Assembly (NCBI GenBank): GCA_002509325.1
Contig: DADO01000169.1
Span: 1-10,951, forward strand
Origin: Methanosarcina sp. UBA402
GTDB taxonomy: Archaea > Halobacteriota > Methanosarcinia > Methanosarcinales > Methanosarcinaceae
DNA length: 10,951 nucleotides
Reading direction: 5' to 3'
Shown here piece after piece: positions 1-5,422 of the stretch. Each line of letters starts with the position of its first letter. The first letter of the stretch is position 1. Under the pieces are notes generated by a model that was not told the DNA's origin, did not search any database, and saw only the letters and a list, made by a program, of their open reading frames with translations. The translations under genes were made by a program, and so were the position numbers.

Positions 1-30
1 AATTGAGATAGCTGAATAGTTACCTACAAC

Positions 31-90
31 AATAAGTACAGCTACAATAAGTACAGCTACAATAAGTACGGCTACAATAAGTACGGCTAC
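31..90. repeat. 15-bp tandem repeat, four copies
   Basis: Four exact-length copies of a 15-bp unit lie head to tail. The first two read AATAAGTACAGCTAC (31-45, 46-60) and the next two carry one A-to-G change, AATAAGTACGGCTAC (61-75, 76-90). A decayed continuation (AATAATAACTACAAC) follows at 91-105. The shared single-base variant in neighbouring copies suggests stepwise duplication by slippage or unequal exchange. There is no dyad symmetry or spacer, so it is not a CRISPR. A 13-base piece of the unit recurs alone at 179-191, beside the downstream gene's ribosome-binding region. Confidence 0.9.
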
Positions 91-126
91 AATAATAACT
101 ACAACTGCGATTACAATTGAAACTAC

Positions 127-150
127 AATTTATAATTATAATTATAATTA
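127..150 (+). promoter_or_regulatory. AT-rich TATA region for the winged-helix gene
   Basis: An AATTTATAATTATAATTATA-type tract repeats the hexamer ATAATT about three times and is the only strong TATA-like element before the gene at 213. Taking about 25 nt from TATA box to start site, transcription would begin near 157-165, giving a leader of roughly 50 nt that contains GGAG at 173-176 and the solitary repeat copy at 179-191. The exact box within the repeated tract cannot be chosen by eye. Confidence 0.45.
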
Positions 151-178
151 GTCTTTTCGGAACTTTTTAAAAGGAGCC

Positions 179-191
179 GCTACAATAAGTA
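179..191. repeat. Solitary copy of the upstream repeat core
   Basis: GCTACAATAAGTA matches 13 bases spanning a junction of the tandem array at 31-90, but sits about 90 bp downstream, between GGAG (173-176) and a second SD-like CGGAG (201-205). It looks like a dispersed copy of the same element inside the 5' leader of the next gene. Confidence 0.75.
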
Positions 192-212
192 ACCAAATAA
201 CGGAGTTTCAAT

Positions 213-521
213 ATGGACGAAGAAATTGATGAACTTGACGCTTATTTCGACAAAAAAGGTGAGCTAACTGAAGGCGAGGCTGTTAAAATGGAACATGTGA
301 TAATGGAAAAAGTTTCCATAAATCCTGCAAGAAGAAAGCTTCTCCGGATTGTCGGAGTTTTCGGGAAGACGGAAGAACAGCTAAAGGAAGAATCCGGATT
401 AAACGATTTCTTCTTTAAGTTCCATATGGATTTCCTGCTAAAGGAAGGTTTCTTGAAATTAGAAGAAGGAATGTACCGCCTGACTGATACCGGAATTTCT
501 CTGCACGATTCAGTGTGCTGA
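213..521 (+). CDS. Small winged-helix (HTH) protein, function unknown
   Basis: A 102-residue soluble protein with no signal peptide or membrane segment. Residues 1-35 are acidic (MDEEIDELDAYFDKKGELTE) and probably form a helical lead-in. Residues about 38-100 read as a winged helix: a helix at ARRKLLRIVGVFG, a turn with EEQLKEESGL, a recognition-type helix (DFFFKFHMDFLLKEGFL), then a two-strand wing (LKLEEGMYRLTDTG). The protein ends in Cys. The ATG at 213 is chosen because GGAG at 202-205 lies 7 nt upstream; a later in-frame ATG at 285 would remove the acidic lead-in. It precedes the ferredoxin gene by 235 nt on the same strand. I do not recognise a named family; a DNA-binding regulator is inferred from the fold alone. 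A protein-protein winged helix is equally possible because the recognition helix is rich in Phe rather than basic. Confidence 0.8.
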   Translation: MDEEIDELDAYFDKKGELTEGEAVKMEHVIMEKVSINPARRKLLRIVGVFGKTEEQLKEESGLNDFFFKFHMDFLLKEGFLKLEEGMYRLTDTGISLHDSVC

Positions 522-544
522 ATTAACATCTTTTCAATTTTCTC

Positions 545-556
545 ATTATATATAAC
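545..556 (+). promoter_or_regulatory. TATA-like element in the spacer before ferredoxin
   Basis: ATTATATATAAC is a near-perfect archaeal TATA sequence in the 235-bp spacer between the winged-helix gene and ferredoxin. Used on +, it would start a transcript near 575 and give ferredoxin a leader of about 180 nt. It is almost symmetric, so direction is not certain. A weaker alternative (TTTTTATGG, 639-646, flanked by GATAA at 632 and TTATC at 647) would give a leader of about 90 nt. Nothing else gene-like was seen in 522-756. Confidence 0.35.
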
Positions 557-756
557 TTTCAATAATGTAGTTTTTAGTAGCCTGGTAGTTAACTCAATCC
601 TGATTTTGAAGGTTGTCTTTTGCTAAAAAGCGATAAGTTTTTATGGTTATCTTGTTTATGGCGTTATGATCTAACTTTTCGATATTCTATGGAAGTTTCA
701 AAAACGTCCTGTCTAATTTCCAGGTTATCGAACAATAAAAAGGAGTGTGAAAAAAT

Positions 757-939
757 ATGCCAGCAATAGTTAATGCAGATGAATGTTCAGGATGCGGAAC
801 CTGTGTAGACGAATGTCCCTCTGAAGCAATTACCATTGATGAAGAAAAAGGAATTGCAGTAGTCGACCAGGACGAATGCGTGGATTGCGGCGCATGCGAA
901 GAAGCGTGCCCGAGCCAGGCAATTAAAGTAGAAGAGTAA
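757..939 (+). CDS. 2[4Fe-4S] ferredoxin (FdxA type)
   Basis: A 60-residue cytosolic electron carrier with two classical cluster-binding motifs, CxxCxxCxxxCP at C10/C13/C16/C20 and at C41/C44/C47/C51, arranged as an internal duplication separated by an acidic stretch. The length and the CSGCGTCVDECP / CVDCGACEEACP motifs match the small clostridial-type ferredoxin of Methanosarcina, known from M. thermophila as the acceptor of electrons from the CO dehydrogenase/acetyl-CoA synthase complex during growth on acetate. The ATG at 757 has GGAGTG (742-747) 9 nt upstream. A hairpin terminator follows directly, so it is probably expressed as a short monocistronic message at high level. Its neighbour is asd; Methanosarcina can make homocysteine from aspartate semialdehyde with ferredoxin-like partners, but the protein known for that carries an extra NIL domain that is absent here, so a functional link is speculative. 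Confidence 0.95.
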   Translation: MPAIVNADECSGCGTCVDECPSEAITIDEEKGIAVVDQDECVDCGACEEACPSQAIKVEE

Positions 940-952
940 AACGGTAACCAGT

Positions 953-996
953 TGGAATAATCTATTTATTCCACTTTTCTTTTTCCTTTTTATCAA
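953..996 (+). terminator. Hairpin plus T-tract after ferredoxin
   Basis: TGGAATAA (953-960) and TTATTCCA (966-973) form a perfect 8-bp stem with a 5-nt loop, TCTAT. Pyrimidine runs rich in T (974-996, CTTTTCTTTTTCCTTTTTATC) follow immediately. It begins 14 nt after the ferredoxin stop codon and ends about 30 nt before the asd start. Archaeal termination depends mainly on the T-tract; the stem may also protect the 3' end. Confidence 0.75.
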
Positions 997-1027
997 TTAA
1001 TTTTTTTCTCCGGAGGTAGCTTTTTAG

Positions 1028-2056
1028 ATGGTAGCAATTAAAGCGGGTATTTTAGGCGCCACAGGCGCTGTAGGGCAGAGATTTGTAGAGAGACTTGCAA
1101 ACCACCCCTGGTTTGAGATTACAGCCCTTGCAGCGTCCGAGAGAAGCGCCGGCAAAACGTATAAAGAAGCCGCAGGCTGGAAGTTAGATACAGCTATGCC
1201 GGAAAGCGTTGAAAATATCGAAGTTGTCCCTGTAGACCCAAAAGCCGTAGATGCGGATGTGGTTTTCTCGGCACTTCCTGCAGACCTTGCTCTGAAAGTA
1301 GAATCGGAATTTGCGAAAGCCGGTTTTGCAGTGGCAAGCAATGCCTCATCCTATAGGATGGAAAAGGATATTCCTCTTGTAATCCCTGAGGTAAATCCAG
1401 AGCATCTTGGGCTCATCGAAGTCCAGCAGGATACAAGAGGATGGGACGGATATATCATTACAAACCCCAACTGCTCCACAATTGTCATGACCCTTACCTT
1501 AAAGCCTCTTATGCAGTTTGGGCTCGAAACCGTACAGGTAGCCACAATGCAGGCGATCTCAGGGGCAGGGTTTTCTGGAGTTGCCGCAATGGCAATCTAT
1601 GACAATGTAATCCCTTACATTGGAAGCGAAGAAAAGAAGATGGAGATTGAACCCTTAAAACTCCTTGGAGAGTTTAACGGTTCTGAAATCGTGCCAGCTG
1701 ATCTGAGGATCAGTGCTTCCTGCCACAGAGTTCCTGTTATTGACGGGCATACCGAAGCCATCTGGGCTGGAATGAGGGATAAACCGACACCTGAAGATGT
1801 AAGGGAAGCCTTTCTGAACTTTGACCCCAGGCTTGGAGAACTTCCATCCGAACCTAAAAACCCTATAATAGTAAGAGACGAAGTCGACAGACCTCAGCCG
1901 CGTCTTGACCGCAGCATGGGAAACGGCATGAGCGTCTCAGTGGGCCGTATAAGAGAAGGAATCAGGTACATCGCAATGGGGCATAACACCATCCGCGGAG
2001 CCGCAGGGGCAAGTATTCTGAATGCGGAACTTCTGCATTCAATGGGTAAACTCTAA
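1028..2056 (+). CDS. asd: Aspartate-semialdehyde dehydrogenase, archaeal type
   Basis: Reduces L-aspartyl-4-phosphate to L-aspartate 4-semialdehyde with NADPH, the branch point for lysine, threonine, methionine and isoleucine precursors in the cytosol. The 342-residue chain starts with a Rossmann nucleotide-binding motif GATGAVGQRF (10-19). The active-site segment NPNCST places the nucleophilic cysteine at C149. SCHRVPVIDGHTE supplies the substrate-binding Arg (R234) and the catalytic His (H241), and EIEPLK (206-211) fits the substrate-binding dimer-interface region. Motif spacing and length fit the archaeal/fungal branch rather than the typical bacterial Asd. The ATG at 1028 has GGAGGT (1012-1017) 10 nt upstream, a very strong ribosome-binding site. 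It follows the ferredoxin terminator, so it is either transcribed by read-through or from its own promoter in the T-rich 975-1010 stretch, where I see no clear TATA box. Confidence 0.95.
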   Translation: MVAIKAGILGATGAVGQRFVERLANHPWFEITALAASERSAGKTYKEAAGWKLDTAMPESVENIEVVPVDPKAVDADVVFSALPADLALKVESEFAKAGFAVASNASSYRMEKDIPLVIPEVNPEHLGLIEVQQDTRGWDGYIITNPNCSTIVMTLTLKPLMQFGLETVQVATMQAISGAGFSGVAAMAIYDNVIPYIGSEEKKMEIEPLKLLGEFNGSEIVPADLRISASCHRVPVIDGHTEAIWAGMRDKPTPEDVREAFLNFDPRLGELPSEPKNPIIVRDEVDRPQPRLDRSMGNGMSVSVGRIREGIRYIAMGHNTIRGAAGASILNAELLHSMGKL

Positions 2057-2080
2057 ATCCGGGAGAGTTTAGAAACGAAA

Positions 2081-2162
2081 TAAGTTTAAAAGTAAGACGA
2101 GTTTAAAAGTAGAATAGGATTAAATATAAAATAAAATAAAATAAACTAAAATAAAATAAAAA
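2081..2162. repeat. AT-rich low-complexity spacer between convergent genes
   Basis: Two imperfect 17-bp direct copies begin GTTTAAAAGTA (2084-2094 and 2101-2111) and are followed by a run of AAAAT/TAAAA pentamers (about 2125-2162) broken once by a C. The stretch lies downstream of asd and, on the other strand, beyond the end of larC. It looks like slippage-generated sequence with no coding capacity. Confidence 0.7.
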
Positions 2163-2164
2163 GT

Positions 2165-2217
2165 AAAAGCCTCACAGATTAAAGCTTTTGCTTTATCATT
2201 TTACCTTTTAAATCTGT
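2165..2217. terminator. Possible bidirectional terminator between asd and larC
   Basis: ACAGATT (2174-2180) pairs with AATCTGT (2211-2217), enclosing AAAGC (2181-2185) and GCTTT (2190-2194), so a two-part imperfect stem is possible. A-rich sequence precedes it and T-rich sequence (TTTTACCTTTT) lies within its 3' half. On the minus strand the A run at 2125-2162 becomes a long U-rich stretch, as expected for stopping larC transcription. The pairing is weak, so the function is inferred mainly from its position between converging genes. Confidence 0.35.
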
Positions 2218-2296
2218 ATTTCAAAAAAGGATTTAAACGAGCAATTCTTCGATTTTCACTTCCTCGTATATTTCACTTTCCTATTCTTTGAGAATT

Positions 2297-3487
2297 TCAG
2301 GAGAAAAGCCTTCTTGCAGCTTCTTCTGCCTTCCTCATAACTTCTTTTACAGGGACCCCACTTGTTTTTGCGATTTTTTTGCAGTCCTCAAACTCAGCCG
2401 AGATATTGAGCAGGATACCCTCAGAATCTCTGGCGATCTTGACCGCAGCTTCATATACCTGCCCTTCAACCTCAAATTTAACTAATTCTATTCCTCTAGC
2501 AGCCATCAACCTGTGCCGGGTAGGGATAACTCTCACTCCCAGAGACCCTGTTTCGATAATTATTTTCCTGGCTAGTTTTGCAGTATCTTCGGGTTTTGCA
2601 ATAACTTTGATAATATGAGCTGGGCGGCTTTTTTTCATTGTTGCCGGGAGAATTGCAACATCTCTAGCCCCCATAGCAAGTAGCTCGTCGAACAGATTAC
2701 CCAGGACTTCTCCACTCACGTCGTCAGCATTGGTCTCGAGCACCTCAATAATATCAGGAATCAGGCAGGAATCAAGTTCTGACACCATTCCCTGAAGTAC
2801 GTTGGGTCCGGCAAGATCGGAATCTCCAGCCCCGTAACCTATGGAAAGCACCCTGCCCTGAGGAAAAACTTCCAGAGGTCTTGCAAAATGGGCAAGAATT
2901 GCGGCTCCTGTTGGAGTAAGGAGCTCCTTTTTCTCAATGCCTCCTCTGAAATAGAATTTTCCTCTCCTGAGAAGCTCAAGGGTTGCCGGAGCTGGCACAG
3001 GCAGAACTCCATGTGCACATTCTATTGTTCCGCTGCCCACATTTATAGGAGTACAGTAAACAGAGTCGCAGTTAAGGAAATGGATAGCTGCTGAAGAGCC
3101 TATTATATCAGCAAGGGCATCACTTTGCCCGACCTCGTGGAAATGAAGATTCTCAAGGTCAGGCTGCCCGTGAACTGAAGCTTCGGCTTCAGCCAGCTTT
3201 AAGAAAATGTCAAGAGCACTTGCTTCCACATTGGGAGGTAGTTTCGCAGCCTTTACCACATCCATAAGTTCCGAATATGTGCGGACAGGTTCTTTTTCAG
3301 GCACGTTTATCCGGACATCCAGGGCTCTTATTCCTTTTTTTACAACTTCTCTTATATCCACGGATACCTCGACAGAAGCCTCTATCAGTTCTTTAACTGT
3401 TTTTCGGTCAGCTCCAAGGTCGAGAGTACATCCGAGGATCATATCCCCTGCTGCCCCTGAAAAAGGATTGAATACAAGTGCTTTCAT
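2297..3487 (-). CDS. larC: LarC, nickel insertion enzyme for the nickel-pincer cofactor
   Basis: LarC is the CTP-dependent nickel insertase that completes the nickel-pincer nucleotide (NPN), the cofactor of lactate racemase and related 2-hydroxyacid epimerases. The 396-residue protein (family formerly DUF111) shows the N-terminal FNPFSGAAGDMILG motif (6-19), HFHEVGQSDALADIIG (115-130), TPTGAA (191-196), and the start of the C-terminal LarC2 domain at LETNADDVSGE (250-260). In Lactiplantibacillus plantarum LarC is produced by a ribosomal frameshift joining larC1 and larC2; here the two domains are in one unbroken frame. On the minus strand the ATG is preceded by AGGAAGGA (complement of 3492-3499) about 5 nt away. 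It lies 85 nt downstream of larB on the same strand, so the two are probably one operon. No larA or larE is in view. Confidence 0.92.
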   Translation of the reverse strand: MKALVFNPFSGAAGDMILGCTLDLGADRKTVKELIEASVEVSVDIREVVKKGIRALDVRINVPEKEPVRTYSELMDVVKAAKLPPNVEASALDIFLKLAEAEASVHGQPDLENLHFHEVGQSDALADIIGSSAAIHFLNCDSVYCTPINVGSGTIECAHGVLPVPAPATLELLRRGKFYFRGGIEKKELLTPTGAAILAHFARPLEVFPQGRVLSIGYGAGDSDLAGPNVLQGMVSELDSCLIPDIIEVLETNADDVSGEVLGNLFDELLAMGARDVAILPATMKKSRPAHIIKVIAKPEDTAKLARKIIIETGSLGVRVIPTRHRLMAARGIELVKFEVEGQVYEAAVKIARDSEGILLNISAEFEDCKKIAKTSGVPVKEVMRKAEEAARRLFS

Positions 3488-3510
3488 AAAAATCCTTCCT
3501 GCATTTTAAT

Positions 3511-3563
3511 TTCTTTCCTTTCCTTCTCTTTCCTTTTCTTTATTATTCTTTCCTTTCCTTTTA
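3511..3563 (-). promoter_or_regulatory. Polypurine leader between larB and larC
   Basis: Read on the minus strand, the intercistronic spacer is almost pure purine, built of AAAGG/AAGGA-like pieces interrupted by one AATAATA. It contains several GGAAAG or AGGA sequences upstream of the true larC ribosome-binding site (3492-3499). It may be a degenerate repeat, a ribosome standby or loading region, or an unstructured linker. Confidence 0.4.
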
Positions 3564-3572
3564 ATTACCCAG

Positions 3573-4379
3573 TTACTCTCCTTCCTGATCTGTCCGGGCT
3601 TCCTTGCTGCTAGTGCATGCAGCCGCAATCATATTTGCGATCCTTGCAGCATACGCTCCCGCAACAAACCCTGCATCAATATTTACAACTGCAAGTGTGG
3701 AACAGGACTGGAGCATTGCCATCAAGGCAGCTTTCCCTCCCCCGCCTGCTCCATATCCTGTCGAAACCGGAAGCCCAATTACAGGTACGTCAACTAATCC
3801 TGAAACTATTGTAGGAAGTGTTCCTTCCCTTCCGGCTGCGACCACGATCGCTCCAGGCTTTATGGCTTTCAATTTGTGTAGTGCTGGGATCAGCCTGTGG
3901 ATTCCTGCAACTCCCACATCATAAACCGTAACCGTCTCACAACCCATTTCCGAGGCTACAACTCTGGCTTCTTCCGCAACCGGGATGTCTGCCGTGCCTG
4001 CCGAAACGATCCCTACGACGCCGCCGGTTCTGGGGGCAGGCGTGCCGTCATGGATAACAACTGTGCGGGCTCTGCTGTTCCACTCAAGTTTATCCTGGCC
4101 GAAAGCCTGCTTTAAGGCTTCGACATGCTGTGGCGAGACCCGCGTAATAAGGGCTCTTTTGCTCTCTGCAACCATGACCCTGGCAATTTCCACCACGTCC
4201 TCAGGAGTCTTACAGTCGGCAAGAACAGCTTCGATTACCCCTGTTCTGTTTCTTCTATGAGAATCAATTTTTGCTATATCCGTATAGGAGACAAATCCCA
4301 GGCTTCGAGCCTGCTGTTCAGCAGTCTCAAGATCCATTTTGCCTTCCTTAACAGCCCTAAGTATATCAATAAGATCCAT
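3573..4379 (-). CDS. larB: LarB, NaAD carboxylase/hydrolase of nickel-pincer cofactor synthesis
   Basis: LarB carboxylates the pyridinium ring of nicotinic acid adenine dinucleotide and cleaves the phosphoanhydride, giving the dicarboxylated mononucleotide that LarE and LarC go on to modify. The protein is about 268 residues from the ATG at 4379. Its C-terminal two-thirds is PurE-like, with GIVSAGTADIPVAEEA, a glycine-rich LPVSTGYGAGGGGKAAL segment and MLQSCS. The Cys in LQSCS (residue 226) matches the cysteine that in characterised LarB forms a covalent adduct with the pyridine ring. The N-terminal third (MDLIDILRAVKEGKMDLETA) is the usual LarB helical region. An in-frame ATG at 4421 would add 14 residues encoded partly by the adjacent tandem repeat; I reject it because family members begin near MDLIDIL, and AGGATGG lies just upstream of 4379. 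It is the first gene of a probable larBC operon. Confidence 0.92.
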   Translation of the reverse strand: MDLIDILRAVKEGKMDLETAEQQARSLGFVSYTDIAKIDSHRRNRTGVIEAVLADCKTPEDVVEIARVMVAESKRALITRVSPQHVEALKQAFGQDKLEWNSRARTVVIHDGTPAPRTGGVVGIVSAGTADIPVAEEARVVASEMGCETVTVYDVGVAGIHRLIPALHKLKAIKPGAIVVAAGREGTLPTIVSGLVDVPVIGLPVSTGYGAGGGGKAALMAMLQSCSTLAVVNIDAGFVAGAYAARIANMIAAACTSSKEARTDQEGE

Positions 4380-4417
4380 GTACCATCCTGCACGAAAAGA
4401 TTTGCCTGCTTTAAAAA

Positions 4418-4464
4418 ACAATAAGTTTAAACAATAAGTTTAAACAATAAGTTTAAACAATAAG
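4418..4464. repeat. 13-bp tandem repeat containing GTTTAAAC palindromes
   Basis: Three perfect copies of ACAATAAGTTTAA (4418-4430, 4431-4443, 4444-4456) plus a partial fourth, ACAATAAG (4457-4464). Each junction creates the 8-bp palindrome GTTTAAAC, at 4425, 4438 and 4451, spaced exactly 13 bp. The array begins about 40 bp upstream of the larB start in the larB/pyrH divergent spacer, where larB promoter elements are expected. Confidence 0.9.
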
Positions 4465-4554
4465 ATATCAACAAGAATTTATTGGTTTGCGGGTCTTTAG
4501 GATCTCTCGTTATATGGGATTTTTGGTGACATTAGGAAAAAGTGTTCAGCGATA

Positions 4555-4565
4555 CATTTAAAAAT
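4555..4565 (+). promoter_or_regulatory. TATA-like box of pyrH
   Basis: CATTTAAAAAT lies about 30 nt before the pyrH ATG at 4593, so transcription would begin at about 4583-4590. That leaves a leader of only a few nucleotides, consistent with the absence of a good Shine-Dalgarno sequence (only GAG at 4584-4586). Either leaderless or very short-leader translation is likely. Confidence 0.45.
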
Positions 4566-4592
4566 TCGAATTGTTAATGTGTAGAGATCATC

Positions 4593-5294
4593 ATGCTCAT
4601 AGTACTTTCGTTAGGCGGTTCAATTCTCGCTAAAAATCTTGATCCGGATCGTTTTTTAAAATATGCAGACGTTCTCCGAAAGCTCTCGAAGAAACATACC
4701 CTACTTGTGGTAGCTGGAGGAGGAGAAGCAGCACGAAATTACATTGAAACTGCAAGGGCAGCTGGCGCCGATGAAGTAACGTGCGACTATATAGGCATTG
4801 AAATCACTCGCCTCAATGCACGCCTGCTTGCTGCAGCCCTCGGGACCGATGCCTCTCCAGAAATCCCGACAAACTATCTGGAAGCCGCAAAGGCGATACG
4901 TCCCGGAAAAGTAGTTGTCATGGGAGGAGTTACCCCTGGTCAGACCACGGATGCAGTAGCTGCGATTCTTGCGGAGTTCCTGCGGGCAGACCTGCTGACA
5001 ATTGCAACATCGATTGACGGGATTTATTCCTCTGACCCTAATTGTGATCCTTCGGCAGTGAAATATGACAAAATCTCTCCTGAGAAACTAATAAGCATAG
5101 TTATGGCAATTGAGATGAAAGCAGGCTCAAAATCCCCTGTTGACCCTGTAGCCGCAAAAATTATCGAACGCTGCAAACTCGACGCTCTTGTTATGGACGC
5201 GCGGGACCCTGCCATGCTTCGAGAGGTTCTCGATGAAGAAGTAGTCAAAAAATCACCTATATCCTGTGGGACCTGGGTTACGACAAAAATATAA
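4593..5294 (+). CDS. pyrH: Uridylate (UMP) kinase, archaeal PyrH
   Basis: Phosphorylates UMP to UDP with ATP in cytosolic pyrimidine nucleotide synthesis. The 233-residue chain has the amino-acid-kinase fold signatures: SLGGSIL (6-12), VVAGGGEAARNYI (39-51, phosphate-binding GGG), YIGIEITRLNARLL (66-79), VVMGGVTPGQTTDAVAA (108-124) and the nucleotide-binding IDGIYSSDP (141-149). The IGI.ITR.NA and GG..PG.TTDAVAA blocks are typical of archaeal PyrH and distinguish it from bacterial UMP kinase and from acetylglutamate or aspartate kinases. The only plausible start is the ATG at 4593, which leads straight into the first beta strand. It is divergent from larB and is followed on the same strand by an apparently unrelated export unit after 128 nt. 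Confidence 0.93.
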   Translation: MLIVLSLGGSILAKNLDPDRFLKYADVLRKLSKKHTLLVVAGGGEAARNYIETARAAGADEVTCDYIGIEITRLNARLLAAALGTDASPEIPTNYLEAAKAIRPGKVVVMGGVTPGQTTDAVAAILAEFLRADLLTIATSIDGIYSSDPNCDPSAVKYDKISPEKLISIVMAIEMKAGSKSPVDPVAAKIIERCKLDALVMDARDPAMLREVLDEEVVKKSPISCGTWVTTKI

Positions 5295-5297
5295 AGG

Positions 5298-5391
5298 CTC
5301 AGATTAAACTCAGATTAAATATAGAGTTTCGACATACGTTCCAATTAGAGAAAACCGGCCGGAATGCCGATTCAGGCTTGCTGAGTTTTCT
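5298..5391 (+). promoter_or_regulatory. Leader with 11-bp direct repeat, TATA and nested stem-loops
   Basis: CTCAGATTAAA occurs twice head to tail (5298-5308, 5309-5319). The second copy runs into TTAAATATAG (5314-5323), a reasonable TATA box for the gene at 5423, giving a start near 5345. The leader so produced would begin with AGAAAAC (5349-5355) pairing with GTTTTCT (5385-5391), with CGGC/GCCG (5356-5359/5366-5369) nested inside. The promoter is plausible; a regulatory role for the fold is only a guess. Confidence 0.35.
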
Positions 5392-5422
5392 ATTCTGAAG
5401 TTTCTGAGAAGGAGGGTACAGG

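Noticed and set aside
31..90. Possible CRISPR array.
   Set aside because: Units are contiguous with no unique spacers, are only 15 bp long, and no cas genes are present.
20..151. One frame through the 15-bp repeat is open and reads as Thr/Ile-rich ISTAT repeats.
   Set aside because: There is no start codon or ribosome-binding site, a stop codon lies just upstream, and the openness follows from a repeat length divisible by three.
2233..2299. After the larC stop, the +1 frame on the minus strand reads on in a coding-like way (SPEILKE, TAG, ESEIYEEVKIEELLV), with TAG at 2281-2283 that could be pyrrolysine in Methanosarcina.
   Set aside because: It needs both a frameshift at the larC end and TAG read-through, and the in-frame larC end fits the family's usual C-terminus. 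Low-complexity acidic codons arise easily in this A-rich DNA.
4380..4421. Longer LarB start adding 14 residues.
   Set aside because: It would start inside the tandem-repeat DNA with no ribosome-binding site, and LarB relatives begin near MDLIDIL.
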